A stretch of 64,000 nt of DNA from Deinococcus yavapaiensis KR-236. GTDB taxonomy: Bacteria; Deinococcota; Deinococci; Deinococcales; Deinococcaceae. How positions within the stretch are numbered: the first letter of the stretch is position 1; the number at the start of each line of letters is the position of its first letter. The stretch lies in assembly GCF_003217515.1 (NCBI RefSeq), contig NZ_QJSX01000012.1, positions 100,238-164,237 of the forward strand, written 5' to 3'. Position numbers and translations under genes: made by a program. This document shows, one piece after another, positions 44,457-53,352 of this stretch. Below the pieces are notes generated by a model. It did no database searches and had not been told where the DNA came from. It was given only the letters and a program-made list of their open reading frames with translations.

Positions 44457-44482
44457 AACCCCGTCTTTGGCGGGGTTTTTTA
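44457..44482 (+). terminator. intrinsic terminator of tRNA-Ile
   Basis: AACCCCG (44457-44463) pairs with CGGGGTT (44471-44477) across a seven-base loop, followed by a T-rich tail. It begins 7 bases after the tRNA. Confidence 0.9.
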
Positions 44483-44680
44483 TTTTGACCGTGACTGAGT
44501 AGGAGTAATGAAGTGAGCGGCGACTGTAGTAGGGCTAGCTCGCTGCCCATTTCCATAGTGGTGTTGCACGGCAACGAGGCACGAACCCTATAGCTCTCGT
44601 GCTGTCTACAAAGATGAAGCCGCGCTCAACCCCTACGGCGTTCCCACCTACTCTTGTTGGATATCCTCAACAACAGCCTC

Positions 44681-46879
44681 ATGACCTCCGATGCCAACTC
44701 ATCCTCGCGTAGGCACGACCCGCTCTTCGAACACGAAGGCGAGATGGCAGCGCGCATGCGCGACTTCGACTGGACTGCCACACCCCTCGGCCCGCCCGAC
44801 ACCTGGCCGAGCGCCCTGCGCACCTATGTCCATCTGATGCTGACGTCCAGGCAACCGATGTACCTCGCGTGGACGCCCGACCTCATCGCGCTGTACAACG
44901 ACGCTTACCGCCCGATCCTGGGCGCGGACAAGCATCCGAAGGCCCTGGGGACGCGTACCGCAGACATCTTCGGCGACGACGGTTATCCGGGACTCAAGCC
45001 GGTGTTCGACGCGGCGCTCCGAGGTGAAAGCGCCGCGTTCGAGAACCTCCTCGTGCCCCTCGTGCGCCACGGGTACTTGGAGGAGGACTACTTCGACGTG
45101 AGCTTCTCCCCAGTGTACGTGGGGACGCAGGTCTACGGAGTGTTCTCGTCGGTCACCGAAACTACCGAGAGGGTCCTCAGCGCACGCCGCACAAAAACCC
45201 TCGCGGCCCTCGCCGCCACCCTGCTCGGCGCACACGACCTCGCGCAGATCGTGCAAGCCACGCTCGACCTGGCTCAGCACAACCCTACCGACTTGCCGTG
45301 CATGTTGCTGTACGTGCCCGCCATCTCAGGAGAAGGGCAACTGGCCGACGCGGTCGGCTGGCGCGACGAAGACCTCGCCGAGTGGCGCACCCGGCCCTCG
45401 ACTTGGCTCACCGAACGTGAAGCGCGCGTCGTCCCGATCACTCCCGTCGCGGCGGGGCCGTGGCCGGAACGGGTGACGCACTTGGTCGTGCTGCCCCTCG
45501 CTTCCAGCGACGAGCAAGCACAGTTAGGCGTGTTCGCTGTTGGCCTCAATCCACGCAAACACCTCGACGACGCGTACCACGATTTTCTCCAGTTCTTCAG
45601 CGCCCAACTCACTTCCGCATTGCGCAACGCCCACCTCACCGAGGAGTTGCGGGAGCGCAACACCGATCTCGCCGCGCGCAACCACGCTCTAAGCGCCTTC
45701 GAGGAGTGGACGCGCGACCTCACCTTCGACCTCGACGCAGACGAGTTGATCGAGCGGGCGCAAGCGCTCGTGAGCGATCTGCTGCCCCTCGACGCCGCCG
45801 CGTATTACGAGCGCGAAGGCGACCGATGGTTCTTGAAGCACCTGCGAGGTGAGTACGGCAACGAAGACCTCCGACGCGCTCACGAGCAATGCTTGCCGCA
45901 CGCCACGACCGACAGCATGCGCATTCCGTTCGAAACAGGCGAAACGTTCTACCAAGACGCGTACGACGTGAGCACCGACAGCTTGCCGGAGCACACCGCG
46001 CACGTGAGCGCCACCGTCATGATGCCGCTCAAGACGACCCGAGGCGTGCGCGGTATTTTCGGCTTGGCGGTGTTCAGTCGTTCAGGCTGGACGACTGCGG
46101 AACGCGCCATTATCGAGACGGTGGGGCGCAGCTTGAGCCTCGCACTCGACCGGGCGGAAAAGATCGCGGATCTCGCGCGGGAACGCGCCTTGCTCGCGAG
46201 CGCCAACGAGGAACTCGACGCTTTCGCGTACAGCGTCTCGCACGACCTTCGAACGCCGGTGCGACACATCATGGGGTTCAACGAGTTGCTGCGCAAATCG
46301 TTCGGGGCGGGGCTCGACGCGAAAGCCACTCGGTATTTGCAGGTGGTGGACGATGCGGCGGCGCGCATGAATACCCTCATCGACGCGATGCTCGACTTGT
46401 CGCGCACGTCCCGCTTGTCGTTGCGCTGGGGCATCGTGGACCTCAGGGCGATCGTGTCCTCGGTGCGGGCCGAGTCGCAAGCGGACGTGCTGGAGCGGCA
46501 CGTGACGTGGCGGGTGTCCGCGTTGCCGCTTGTGACGGCCGATCACGATTTGCTGCGTCAGGTGATGGTGAACTTGCTCTCGAACGCGCTGAAGTACACG
46601 CGCACGCGAGAGGAAACGGTGATCGAGGTGTGGGCCGAGGAACGCGAGCGGGAGTGGGCCGTGTTCGTGCGGGACAACGGGGTGGGCTTCGATCCGCGCT
46701 ACACGGACAAGCTCTTCGGCGTGTTTCAACGCCTGCACCGCCAAGAAGAATTCGAGGGTACGGGCGTGGGGCTCGCGAACGTGCGGCGCATCGTGCAACG
46801 CCACGGGGGGCACGTGATGGCACAAAGCACGACGGGGCAAGGCGCGACGTTCGGCTTCACCTTGCCGAAGCACCCCTGA
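44681..46879 (+). CDS. multidomain sensor histidine kinase (PAS-GAF-GAF-HisKA-HATPase)
   Basis: A 732-residue kinase without a membrane segment, so probably cytoplasmic. The start ATG 44681 is uncertain; a TTG at 44654 is also possible and neither has a clear ribosome binding site. A PAS-like domain (FDWTATPLGPPDTWPSALRT, YNDAYRPILGADKHPKALG, about 25-150) is followed by two GAF-type domains (about 165-320, 340-500) joined by a helical linker. HisKA has SVSHDLRTPVRH with the phosphorylated His (about 520), and HATPase_c has MVNLLSNALKYTR, VRDNGVGFDPRY and GTGVGLANVRRIVQRHGG. No response regulator is adjacent. The N-terminal PAS resembles bacteriophytochrome-associated kinases. Confidence 0.9.
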   Translation: MTSDANSSSRRHDPLFEHEGEMAARMRDFDWTATPLGPPDTWPSALRTYVHLMLTSRQPMYLAWTPDLIALYNDAYRPILGADKHPKALGTRTADIFGDDGYPGLKPVFDAALRGESAAFENLLVPLVRHGYLEEDYFDVSFSPVYVGTQVYGVFSSVTETTERVLSARRTKTLAALAATLLGAHDLAQIVQATLDLAQHNPTDLPCMLLYVPAISGEGQLADAVGWRDEDLAEWRTRPSTWLTEREARVVPITPVAAGPWPERVTHLVVLPLASSDEQAQLGVFAVGLNPRKHLDDAYHDFLQFFSAQLTSALRNAHLTEELRERNTDLAARNHALSAFEEWTRDLTFDLDADELIERAQALVSDLLPLDAAAYYEREGDRWFLKHLRGEYGNEDLRRAHEQCLPHATTDSMRIPFETGETFYQDAYDVSTDSLPEHTAHVSATVMMPLKTTRGVRGIFGLAVFSRSGWTTAERAIIETVGRSLSLALDRAEKIADLARERALLASANEELDAFAYSVSHDLRTPVRHIMGFNELLRKSFGAGLDAKATRYLQVVDDAAARMNTLIDAMLDLSRTSRLSLRWGIVDLRAIVSSVRAESQADVLERHVTWRVSALPLVTADHDLLRQVMVNLLSNALKYTRTREETVIEVWAEEREREWAVFVRDNGVGFDPRYTDKLFGVFQRLHRQEEFEGTGVGLANVRRIVQRHGGHVMAQSTTGQGATFGFTLPKHP

Positions 46880-46941
46880 CGGCGCTACGTGAAGCCGGCG
46901 GTTTCGACGGGTTATACAAGTAAACCAATGTGGACGGTGGA

Positions 46942-47110
46942 CTAGTGCAAGCTCGAGGCGGCCCGTTGCGAGGGCTTCGGGGGCGCGAAGAGAACTGGTG
47001 CTTTGGCCCGCACTTCGTCGTCCAAGACATGCCGGTAGATGTCGAGGGTGATGCTCACCTTCATATGACCCTTATGGATGAGAATCCTGCTCACCACCTT
47101 CCTGTGAAAA
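46942..47110 (-). pseudogene. tyrosine recombinase (integrase) C-terminal remnant
   Basis: Reading leftward to TAG at 46942, the frame gives KVVSRILIHKGHMKVSITLD followed by IYRHVLDDEVRAKAP. This is the end of a phage-type integrase: the region around HxK-GH and the catalytic Tyr in LDIYRHVL. No catalytic Arg box or upstream sequence survives, so it is a decayed fragment of at most 56 codons. It marks a former mobile element. Confidence 0.7.
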
Positions 47111-47264
47111 CGCCAGACGGCTCGCCTTCAGCACGTCGTCACCCTCTTGAGGGCGAAAATGGCGGGCGCGTTCGCTGCACAGTACGTCTTCTGCTGGCCT
47201 TCGTAGGCACCGTTCCTCGTTGCCTGACCGACTTCACTTCTGCGTAGATCATGTGCGCTGATCG

Positions 47265-47903
47265 TCAAGGCATGGAGCCTTCTTGCGCCTCCTCGATGAA
47301 CTTCGGCGAGACGGCGCTCCAAAGCACGAGTGCGAACAGCACGCTCACGGGAAGCCACAGCGCCCCGAACCCCAACTTGGCATGACCCAGACCGCCGCCG
47401 ACTTCGCCGATGGCGAAGCACAACCACAAAGAGGCGAGACGACGCGCCTCCCGTCCCGCTTCGCGCAATCCTGTGAGGCGCGCCGCGATCATCCGCCCGA
47501 ACTTCGCGAGCGTCCCGGGAACGTACGTGACGCCCACGTTCCCGAGGTCGGTGCGGCTCAGCGCGGCGTTCTGCACCCCCATTGCAAGCACCGTCAGTAC
47601 GAACGCGGGTGAGAGCTCGTTCCCGTCGTCCGGAAGCATCGCGGCGCCGCCGAGCAGCAACGCCTCGGTGAGCCGCACCACCCGGAATGCGCGGCGGACC
47701 GCCTAAAATGCGACGAGCGCGCCCACGCAGGCTCCACCTACATAGAGCAGGATCGGAAGAAGGCTGAGGGCCGCGCCACGCACGTCGCTCCGAGCGGCCT
47801 CCACACTCATCTGCGTGGTATTCCCGCTCATGAACGACACGAACACTTCTGAAAAGCGGAGGAACCCGACGGCGTCCACACAACCGGCCGTCGCGGCCAA
47901 CAC
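47265..47903 (-). pseudogene. YoaK/DUF1275 family membrane protein, interrupted by in-frame TAG
   Basis: The N-terminal part reads VLAATAGCVDAVGFLRFSEV and FVSFMSGNTTQM, the DUF1275 signature, then several hydrophobic segments. A TAG at 47703-47705 stops the frame; the very same frame continues for another 140 residues (VLAMGVQNAALSR, VTYVPGTLAKFGRM, then a final hydrophobic helix). A single base change would restore a normal-size YoaK protein. There is also no strong start codon: GTG 47903 is the best. It most likely is a recent pseudogene, though amber readthrough cannot be excluded. Confidence 0.75.
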
Positions 47904-47925
47904 CCATGTCAGTGCGCGTAGGAAG

Positions 47926-47945
47926 CGCCCTCCTCGGAGGGCGCT
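47926..47945. terminator. hairpin after the isochorismatase-family gene
   Basis: GCGCCCTCC and GGAGGGCGC form a 9-base-pair stem around a two-base centre, about 30 bases past the hydrolase stop. No T run follows. It overlaps the likely 5' region of the DUF1275 remnant. Confidence 0.5.
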
Positions 47946-47973
47946 TCGCGCTTCAGGGGCGCCTCGTTCACGA

Positions 47974-48789
47974 TCAGTCGAAGGGCGTGGCGCTGGCAAA
48001 CTGCTCGGTGGTGAGCGAGAAGCCCCAGCACTGCCGCGTGTTGAACACCACCGCCTGCTGGCAGAAATCCGGGCTGGACGTCGCACAGGCGTCTTCGAGC
48101 AGTACCGCGTTGTAATCGCGGAAGTACGCGTCCTCCATCGTCGTCGAGACGCACTGATCGATGTTCACGCCCGCCAGGAACAGGGTGCTGATGCCCTGCG
48201 TGCGCAGCACTTGGTCGAGGTGCGTGCCGTAGAAGCCGCTCATGCGCACCTTCTCGATGTGGATGTCCTCGTCGCGCATCAGGATTTTGAGTTCGTCGAT
48301 CATCTGCGCGCCCCAGGAGCCCTCGGTGAGGACCTTTCCATGGTCCAATTCCTGGCCGATGCCCTTCTGCGAAGGTTCGTGCTTGAACGAGTACAGCGTG
48401 GGCGCGCCAAGGTTGCGCAAGTCCTCTCGGTTGTGCCAATACACCCAGATCACCCACATGCCGCGCTGACGCGCAACCTCGAGCGCCCGCACGACCCCCG
48501 GAATCGCCTCGCGGCAACGGCGGTAGTCCAAGCCGGACGCGTCCGTCCAACCGCCCGGAGAGCAGAAGTCGTTCTGCATGTCGATGATCACGAGGGCCTG
48601 TCGATCGACGCTGTCCACGAACGGTTTGAGCTGCGCGTCGAACCGCAGTAGGCCCTGTTTGCCTCGCTGAGGAGCGAGATGAACGTAGTCCTCGTGAAGG
48701 TGCCAGCGATCGGCGCTCGCCGCGAACTGCACTCCGCCGTCTTCGGCCTCGGCGTAGATTTCCCGGTGATGGCTCTGCTTCTCGGTCAT
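47974..48789 (-). CDS. isochorismatase-family cysteine hydrolase
   Basis: A 271-residue protein from ATG 48789 after AAAAGGAG. The family core has VIIDMQNDFCSPGGW with the catalytic Asp (about 66-80), the Lys-region EGSWGAQMIDELK and the nucleophile Cys in LAGVNIDQCVSTTMEDAYFRDY (about 205-226, landmarks). The N-terminal about 55 residues (HHREIYAEAEDGG...) resemble those of ureidoacrylate or biuret amidohydrolases of the RutB group. It would hydrolyse an amide or ureido bond in the cytoplasm; exact substrate unknown. No pyrimidine catabolism genes adjoin. Confidence 0.88.
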   Translation of the reverse strand: MTEKQSHHREIYAEAEDGGVQFAASADRWHLHEDYVHLAPQRGKQGLLRFDAQLKPFVDSVDRQALVIIDMQNDFCSPGGWTDASGLDYRRCREAIPGVVRALEVARQRGMWVIWVYWHNREDLRNLGAPTLYSFKHEPSQKGIGQELDHGKVLTEGSWGAQMIDELKILMRDEDIHIEKVRMSGFYGTHLDQVLRTQGISTLFLAGVNIDQCVSTTMEDAYFRDYNAVLLEDACATSSPDFCQQAVVFNTRQCWGFSLTTEQFASATPFD

Positions 48790-48980
48790 CTCGTCTCCTT
48801 TTCGCCCTGCACGATAGACGGCGAGCGCCGAGTGGCGAGGCAAAGAAGGCTCAAGTGCGCGTTCATGCACGGCCAAGTCCAGCTCTCCCCACTTCTTCCA
48901 AGGATGCCTTTGGACGCTTCTCAACCCACCCACGGAAGTTCGTGTGACACTCCACGTACCCTACCGAGGAGGTCGCGCGC

Positions 48981-49283
48981 GTGAATCAATCCGAGGATTT
49001 CAATCAAGTCGACACGGTCGGCCGAGCGCAACGCCAGGAACAAGCGCAGGATCACGACGAGGCCTCCGCTCACGACCATGGCGGTGATCGGCCCGGCGAT
49101 CAAGGAGAGGGGGGCGTGGGAGCCGACCGAAGTTACGGTGATTTCCCCGGTTTCCCCGAGCACTCGCCGAGCGAGCCACAAGCGCCCGGAGAGGATGGAG
49201 TGCCGGGCATCAGCGACGTGGACCGAAGTTACGGTGACTTCCCGGGCTTTCCCGAGCATTCGCCGGACGAGCCCGCTGAGTAA
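48981..49283 (+). CDS. small protein with duplicated RSYGDFPGFPEHSP motif
   Basis: A 100-residue protein from GTG 48981 with GAGGAGG eight bases upstream. The N-terminal half is acidic and Gln/His-rich (begins NQSEDFNQVDTVG). The C-terminal half contains DRSYGDFPGFPEHSP at residues 49-63 and again at 81-95, each followed by an acidic EP-containing tail. Repeat unit is 32 codons. In the 15-codon motif the two copies differ at five positions, all synonymous third bases, so the protein sequence on this strand is under selection; the antisense frame is not. No family recognised. The layout, an acidic leader and repeated aromatic/Pro cores, is compatible with a peptide precursor or a short binding motif, but no modifying enzyme is adjacent. 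Confidence 0.75.
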   Translation: MNQSEDFNQVDTVGRAQRQEQAQDHDEASAHDHGGDRPGDQGEGGVGADRSYGDFPGFPEHSPSEPQAPGEDGVPGISDVDRSYGDFPGFPEHSPDEPAE

Positions 49284-49440
49284 GCGTCGGAAGATGATGC
49301 GAACAGTCACGCGCACCTTCACCATGGATGAGGGCACGCTCGGCGAGGTGCGCACGCGCCCATACGGAAGTGCCTGTCAAGAATGGTCGAGGTTTACGCT
49401 GTAGGGCGGTACGTTCCCAAGGCGCGGTACTTTCCGAGAT

Positions 49441-50748
49441 TCAGGGCACGTGGCGGCACACCGAGACTTGGATGGTTCCCTGAGGGGCCGTGGGAAACCG
49501 CAAGAGGACGCGGTCGAGCGGGCCCGGCGGTAACTCGAGGTAGAAGGTGCCGGTGTTGCTCGTTCGGGAGTGGAGCGCCGTCTCGGCTCCGTTCAAGTTG
49601 ACCGTGCGAATGGCGCGGTCGGTCAATTGCAGGTGCACGTAATCTCCGGTCGTGACCGTGACGGGGGTGGGCAATGGCAGCGACGTCTCGGCGGCGAGTG
49701 CCTCCACGGTCCCAGCGAACACTCGCCGCGTACCCGTACAAGGGCCTTGAACGGCGGCCGCCATTCGGGCCAGGAAGCCGGGCTGGATACCTCCGGTCTC
49801 GAACGACCAAATCAGGAAGCGAGGAGGAGCCGCGCGGTAATTTCCTGAAAGCAGGTAGGTTTCCAGCGGCGCGGTCGCTGCCCCGCCGGGCACGGAGTGG
49901 TTGACAAGGTCGCGTTGAAGCTTTTGGCGCAGCAGGGTGGCGAACGTCGACTCGACGCTGTGACTGTCTCCGACGAGGGCGATGCCGGGCTCTTCGGCGT
50001 CCAGCAGGTCGCCCCCGGCGCCCGTCGTTTCCGTCACGAGCGACACGTACGGTTCGGGCGGCAAGATCTGACCGCAATACTTCTTGACCATGGCGGCGAA
50101 GGAACCGGGATACAACGCGTTGTACCGGCGCACCTTCGGCTCGAACGCCGGTAAGTCGCGGTAAGCCGCTCGACTTCGCATCTCCTTGGCGAGGTCCTCG
50201 GCGACCAGTTCGGCGAGACGCGGCGTCCAATGGTGATCGTAGCGGAAGTAGAGCGCCTGACCGCTCGTGTCGGACAGGCCGAGCGCCACGACGTTCGACG
50301 CGTACACGCCCGCCGACCGAAACGACGCGATGTACTCGGCGTAGCGCGAACGCAAGAAGTTGATGTCGGTCGGACGGCGCAGCGTGGCGACGTCGACCTT
50401 GTCCCAAGTCACGAGGCCCTTTCCGGGAATCACCACCATCAGCAGTTCGGTGCCTTGGGCGCGCAACGCGTCACGAAAGCGGATGAACTCGTCGCGCATC
50501 CGTCCCGTCAAGGCGGGCGGGCTGTTCTCGAAACTGTAATACCCGAACAGCCAGCCGTCCTTTCCTTGATTGACGAGCCGCGCCCAGGTGTCCTCGGGCG
50601 CGTACCGCCGCGCGTCGAAGGCCGCTTCGCAAATCGGCGTGACGGCGGTCGGCGCGGCGCTTTGCGCGGCGGACGTGGAAGCGAGCGTCCACGCTCCGAG
50701 CGCACTCAACATCGTTCGGATGGCGGCTCGCACGGGATTTCGCTTCAT
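49441..50748 (-). CDS. secreted AlgJ/AlgX-like SGNH acetyltransferase
   Basis: A 435-residue protein from ATG 50748 with GGAGG upstream. A signal peptide (RAAIRTMLSALGAWTLASTSAAQ) is followed by the alginate O-acetyltransferase-type hydrolase domain: DGWLFGYYSFENSPP, LLMVVIPGKGLV, then FRYDHHWTPRLAELVAED with the Asp-His pair and the Ser nucleophile in ALVGDSHSVESTFA (about 285). The C-terminal 100 residues form a beta-rich domain possibly binding carbohydrate, as in AlgX. It would transfer acetyl groups to an exopolysaccharide in the periplasm. It is the last gene of the algF-algI-algJ-like operon. Confidence 0.82.
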   Translation of the reverse strand: MKRNPVRAAIRTMLSALGAWTLASTSAAQSAAPTAVTPICEAAFDARRYAPEDTWARLVNQGKDGWLFGYYSFENSPPALTGRMRDEFIRFRDALRAQGTELLMVVIPGKGLVTWDKVDVATLRRPTDINFLRSRYAEYIASFRSAGVYASNVVALGLSDTSGQALYFRYDHHWTPRLAELVAEDLAKEMRSRAAYRDLPAFEPKVRRYNALYPGSFAAMVKKYCGQILPPEPYVSLVTETTGAGGDLLDAEEPGIALVGDSHSVESTFATLLRQKLQRDLVNHSVPGGAATAPLETYLLSGNYRAAPPRFLIWSFETGGIQPGFLARMAAAVQGPCTGTRRVFAGTVEALAAETSLPLPTPVTVTTGDYVHLQLTDRAIRTVNLNGAETALHSRTSNTGTFYLELPPGPLDRVLLRFPTAPQGTIQVSVCRHVP

Positions 50749-50759
50749 GAGGCATCCTC

Positions 50760-51902
50760 CTAGGGGTGTCGAGCGGCGACGTCGGAAGCCACCGCTTCGG
50801 CAAAGTCTTGAGCGACGAACCGTTCGGGAATTTCCCAAATCACCAGCTTCGGGGGCGTGTCGGCGAAGTCCGGGCCGCTCAGATAACGTGCCATGGGAAT
50901 CGCTGGACCGACGCCTTCCTCGGCGGCGTTGAGGACGTCCGCTCGCAACGCCTCGGCCAGCCAAGCGGCGAATCCCCAGCGAGAAGCGGCGCTGTAACTC
51001 GTGCCCACCAAGACCACCGGCACGTCTTCCTCGCCCAGCAAGCTCGATTCGCCGAGCCGCTCCAACCGCACCGTCGGCACGTCGTCCGGTCGCGGCCCGA
51101 GACGCTCGCGCCACGGGCCGAGCGGGACGAAGCGCGTGAGATCCCCAGCATACGGTACCCGGTTCAGCGTCCGCACGGTGAAGTCGCTTCGGGGCAACTT
51201 CGAAGTGAGCCGCGTCACGTACCCGGCCACAGCCCGCGCGGCGGCCCGAGCGCCGAACGGAGACCAGTGCGTGTCGGTTCGTAAAAAGACGGAAGCGGTG
51301 CGTTGGGCAGCGATCAACGGGCCGCTCAAGTCCAAGGCGTTCACGCCGACGTCGCTCAAGCGGGCCGTGAAGCGCTCGGCGCGTCGGCTCACGGACGACG
51401 GAAGCGCGTAGCGCCCGAGGTGATCGCGAGCGAGCCGCGCTTTGGCCGGCACGACGACGACGAGCAAGCTCGCGTCTCGCGCCGACAACTGCCGAGCCAC
51501 CTTCGCTACGAAGGTGGCGTTGCGGTCCATCTGACGTGTTTCGTCACGTGCCCTCGAGAACTCCTCGGTGGTGTACAGCCAGCCGTTGCGTCCCACCAGC
51601 GCGCCCGGCCGCGCTTCTCTGAATACGAGGTAATCGAAGGCGCCCCAGGCCGTCACGCCCCAATTCCGAAGTACCAACGATCGGTCGAGGCTTTGCTCGG
51701 TGTCCTTGGCCCACGTTCCACGGAGCAAGGTCGTGCGGGAGACGTCGGGGCCCAGCTTCAACGATGGAAGCGCGAGCACCGCGCCGACCGTCAGGCAGGC
51801 CAGGAAGTAGACGCCGGACGCCCACGCGACGCTCCTCTCTCGCGCCGTCTCGGCGTTCGGGGGAGGTCCGACTGACGAATTCTCGGAAACATTCACCGTC
51901 AC
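50760..51902 (-). CDS. algJ: AlgJ-like membrane-anchored O-acetyltransferase
   Basis: A 380-residue protein from GTG 51902, four bases after algI. An N-terminal transmembrane helix (ASGVYFLACLTVGAVLALPSL, about 28-48, landmarks) anchors an AlgJ-type domain: VGRNGWLYTTEEFSR, LLVVVVPAKARLARDHLG, FLRTDTHWSPFGARAAA with the DxH-W motif, and VVLVGTSYSAASRWGFAAWL with the Ser. It is homologous in layout to the following gene, so the operon has two SGNH proteins, like AlgJ and AlgX. Function is inferred from the family. Confidence 0.85.
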   Translation of the reverse strand: MTVNVSENSSVGPPPNAETARERSVAWASGVYFLACLTVGAVLALPSLKLGPDVSRTTLLRGTWAKDTEQSLDRSLVLRNWGVTAWGAFDYLVFREARPGALVGRNGWLYTTEEFSRARDETRQMDRNATFVAKVARQLSARDASLLVVVVPAKARLARDHLGRYALPSSVSRRAERFTARLSDVGVNALDLSGPLIAAQRTASVFLRTDTHWSPFGARAAARAVAGYVTRLTSKLPRSDFTVRTLNRVPYAGDLTRFVPLGPWRERLGPRPDDVPTVRLERLGESSLLGEEDVPVVLVGTSYSAASRWGFAAWLAEALRADVLNAAEEGVGPAIPMARYLSGPDFADTPPKLVIWEIPERFVAQDFAEAVASDVAARHP

Positions 51903-51905
51903 ACC

Positions 51906-53342
51906 TCAAAACTGGAAGTACAGAAAGGGCGTGTACGACTGAGCGTTGAGCTTCAGCACGCTCAAGGCGAACAAGGGCAGCACGACGAAAGCGACGGCGC
52001 TTCGCAACGCGAAGCGCATCCCGGCCTTCTTGATGTTCAAGGCTTCGCTCCAGCGGGACCACGACGGCGAGACGAACACGAAGGCGAGCGCGAGCAGCAT
52101 CACCGCCACTTGGCTTCCGCGCACTTGCCAAGCGAGGTCGTCGCTGAGGGCCAAGCCGTTGAAGCCGAACAACCCTCGATAGACGGTCCAAGCCGAGCCG
52201 ACACTTTCGGCTCGAAACAACACCCAGCCGAGCATCACCAGCAGCAAGGTGCCGAGCATGGCGAGGACGGGCGGCTTGGAAGTCCTCGCCGAGGCGTTCT
52301 TCCCGGCTTCGCCATGCCAGCGTTCGAAAGCCAGCAGACTGCCGTGCCACGCGCCCCACAGCACGAACGTCCAGTTGGCTCCGTGCCAAAGGCCGCCGAG
52401 CACCATGGTCAACCACAAGTTGACGTAGGTGCGCGCGCGGCCTCGGCGGTTTCCACCCAAGCTGATGTAAAGGTATTCGCGCAGCCAACTGGACAAGCTC
52501 ATGTGCCATCGACGCCAAAACTCGGTGATGGAGCGGCTGATATAAGGATGATCGAAGTTCTCCGGAAAGCGGAAGCCCAGCATCAACGCGAGGCCGATGG
52601 CCATATCCGAGTAGCCGCTGAAGTCGAAGTACAACTGCAGCGTGTACGCCACCGTGCCGAGCCAAGCGTCGGCCATGCTGGGATTCGGCAAGTCGAATGC
52701 CTGACCGACGAGCGGCGCGATGGTATCGGCGATCAGCACCTTCTTGGCAAAGCCGATCATGAAGCGGTGGGACCCTTGCCCGAACAACGCGAAGGAATGG
52801 ACGCGCGAGCGGAACTGCTCGGCGAGCAAGTTGTACTTGAGCACCGGACCGGCGATGAGGTGCGGAAACAAGGCGATGAAGGCGGCGAAATCGATGAAGT
52901 TGCGAGTCGGCGCCGCGCCGCCACGGTACACGTCCACGAGGTACGAGATCGCGTGAAAAATGAAGAACGAGAGCCCGATCGGAAGCAGGACCGGCGCCCA
53001 CGCGAACGGCTGCAATCCCAAGGAGCTCACCAGGGTGTTGAACGACGACACGCCGAAGTTGGCGTACTTGAAGTAAGCCAGCACGGCGAGGTTGCCCACT
53101 ATTCCGGCGCTCAACCAGGCACGCCGTCGAAATTCCGGAGCGCGTACCATTCCCAACGCGACGAGGTAGCTTGCGAGCGTGACGGCGAACAGCAACGCCA
53201 GAAAATCGAAGCGCCACCAACCGTAAAACGCGTAGCTGCCCGTCAAGATCCAAGCGCTCTTGGCGCGAAATGGAAGCAGGAAATAGACGGCCAGGAAGAT
53301 CGGCAGGAAAACGAACAGGAAGATATTGCTGCTGAAGACCAT
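51906..53342 (-). CDS. algI: MBOAT O-acyltransferase (AlgI-like)
   Basis: A 478-residue multi-pass membrane protein. It begins VFSSNIFLFVFLPIFLAVYFLLP, with ALLFAVTLASYLVALGMV and others following; about ten membrane segments. The MBOAT signature is WRRWHMSLSSWLREYLYISLGGNR (about 280-303, landmarks), then GGLWHGANWTFVLWGAWHG with the active-site His. AlgI-type proteins carry acetyl groups across the membrane to AlgJ and AlgX. The gene sits between algF-like and algJ-like genes, four bases before algJ. Confidence 0.93.
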   Translation of the reverse strand: MVFSSNIFLFVFLPIFLAVYFLLPFRAKSAWILTGSYAFYGWWRFDFLALLFAVTLASYLVALGMVRAPEFRRRAWLSAGIVGNLAVLAYFKYANFGVSSFNTLVSSLGLQPFAWAPVLLPIGLSFFIFHAISYLVDVYRGGAAPTRNFIDFAAFIALFPHLIAGPVLKYNLLAEQFRSRVHSFALFGQGSHRFMIGFAKKVLIADTIAPLVGQAFDLPNPSMADAWLGTVAYTLQLYFDFSGYSDMAIGLALMLGFRFPENFDHPYISRSITEFWRRWHMSLSSWLREYLYISLGGNRRGRARTYVNLWLTMVLGGLWHGANWTFVLWGAWHGSLLAFERWHGEAGKNASARTSKPPVLAMLGTLLLVMLGWVLFRAESVGSAWTVYRGLFGFNGLALSDDLAWQVRGSQVAVMLLALAFVFVSPSWSRWSEALNIKKAGMRFALRSAVAFVVLPLFALSVLKLNAQSYTPFLYFQF

Positions 53343-53352
53343 GTCGACCGCT

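Noticed and set aside
46930..47247. Plus-strand open frame of 105 codons
   Set aside because: It is antisense to the integrase remnant and has shadow-like composition.
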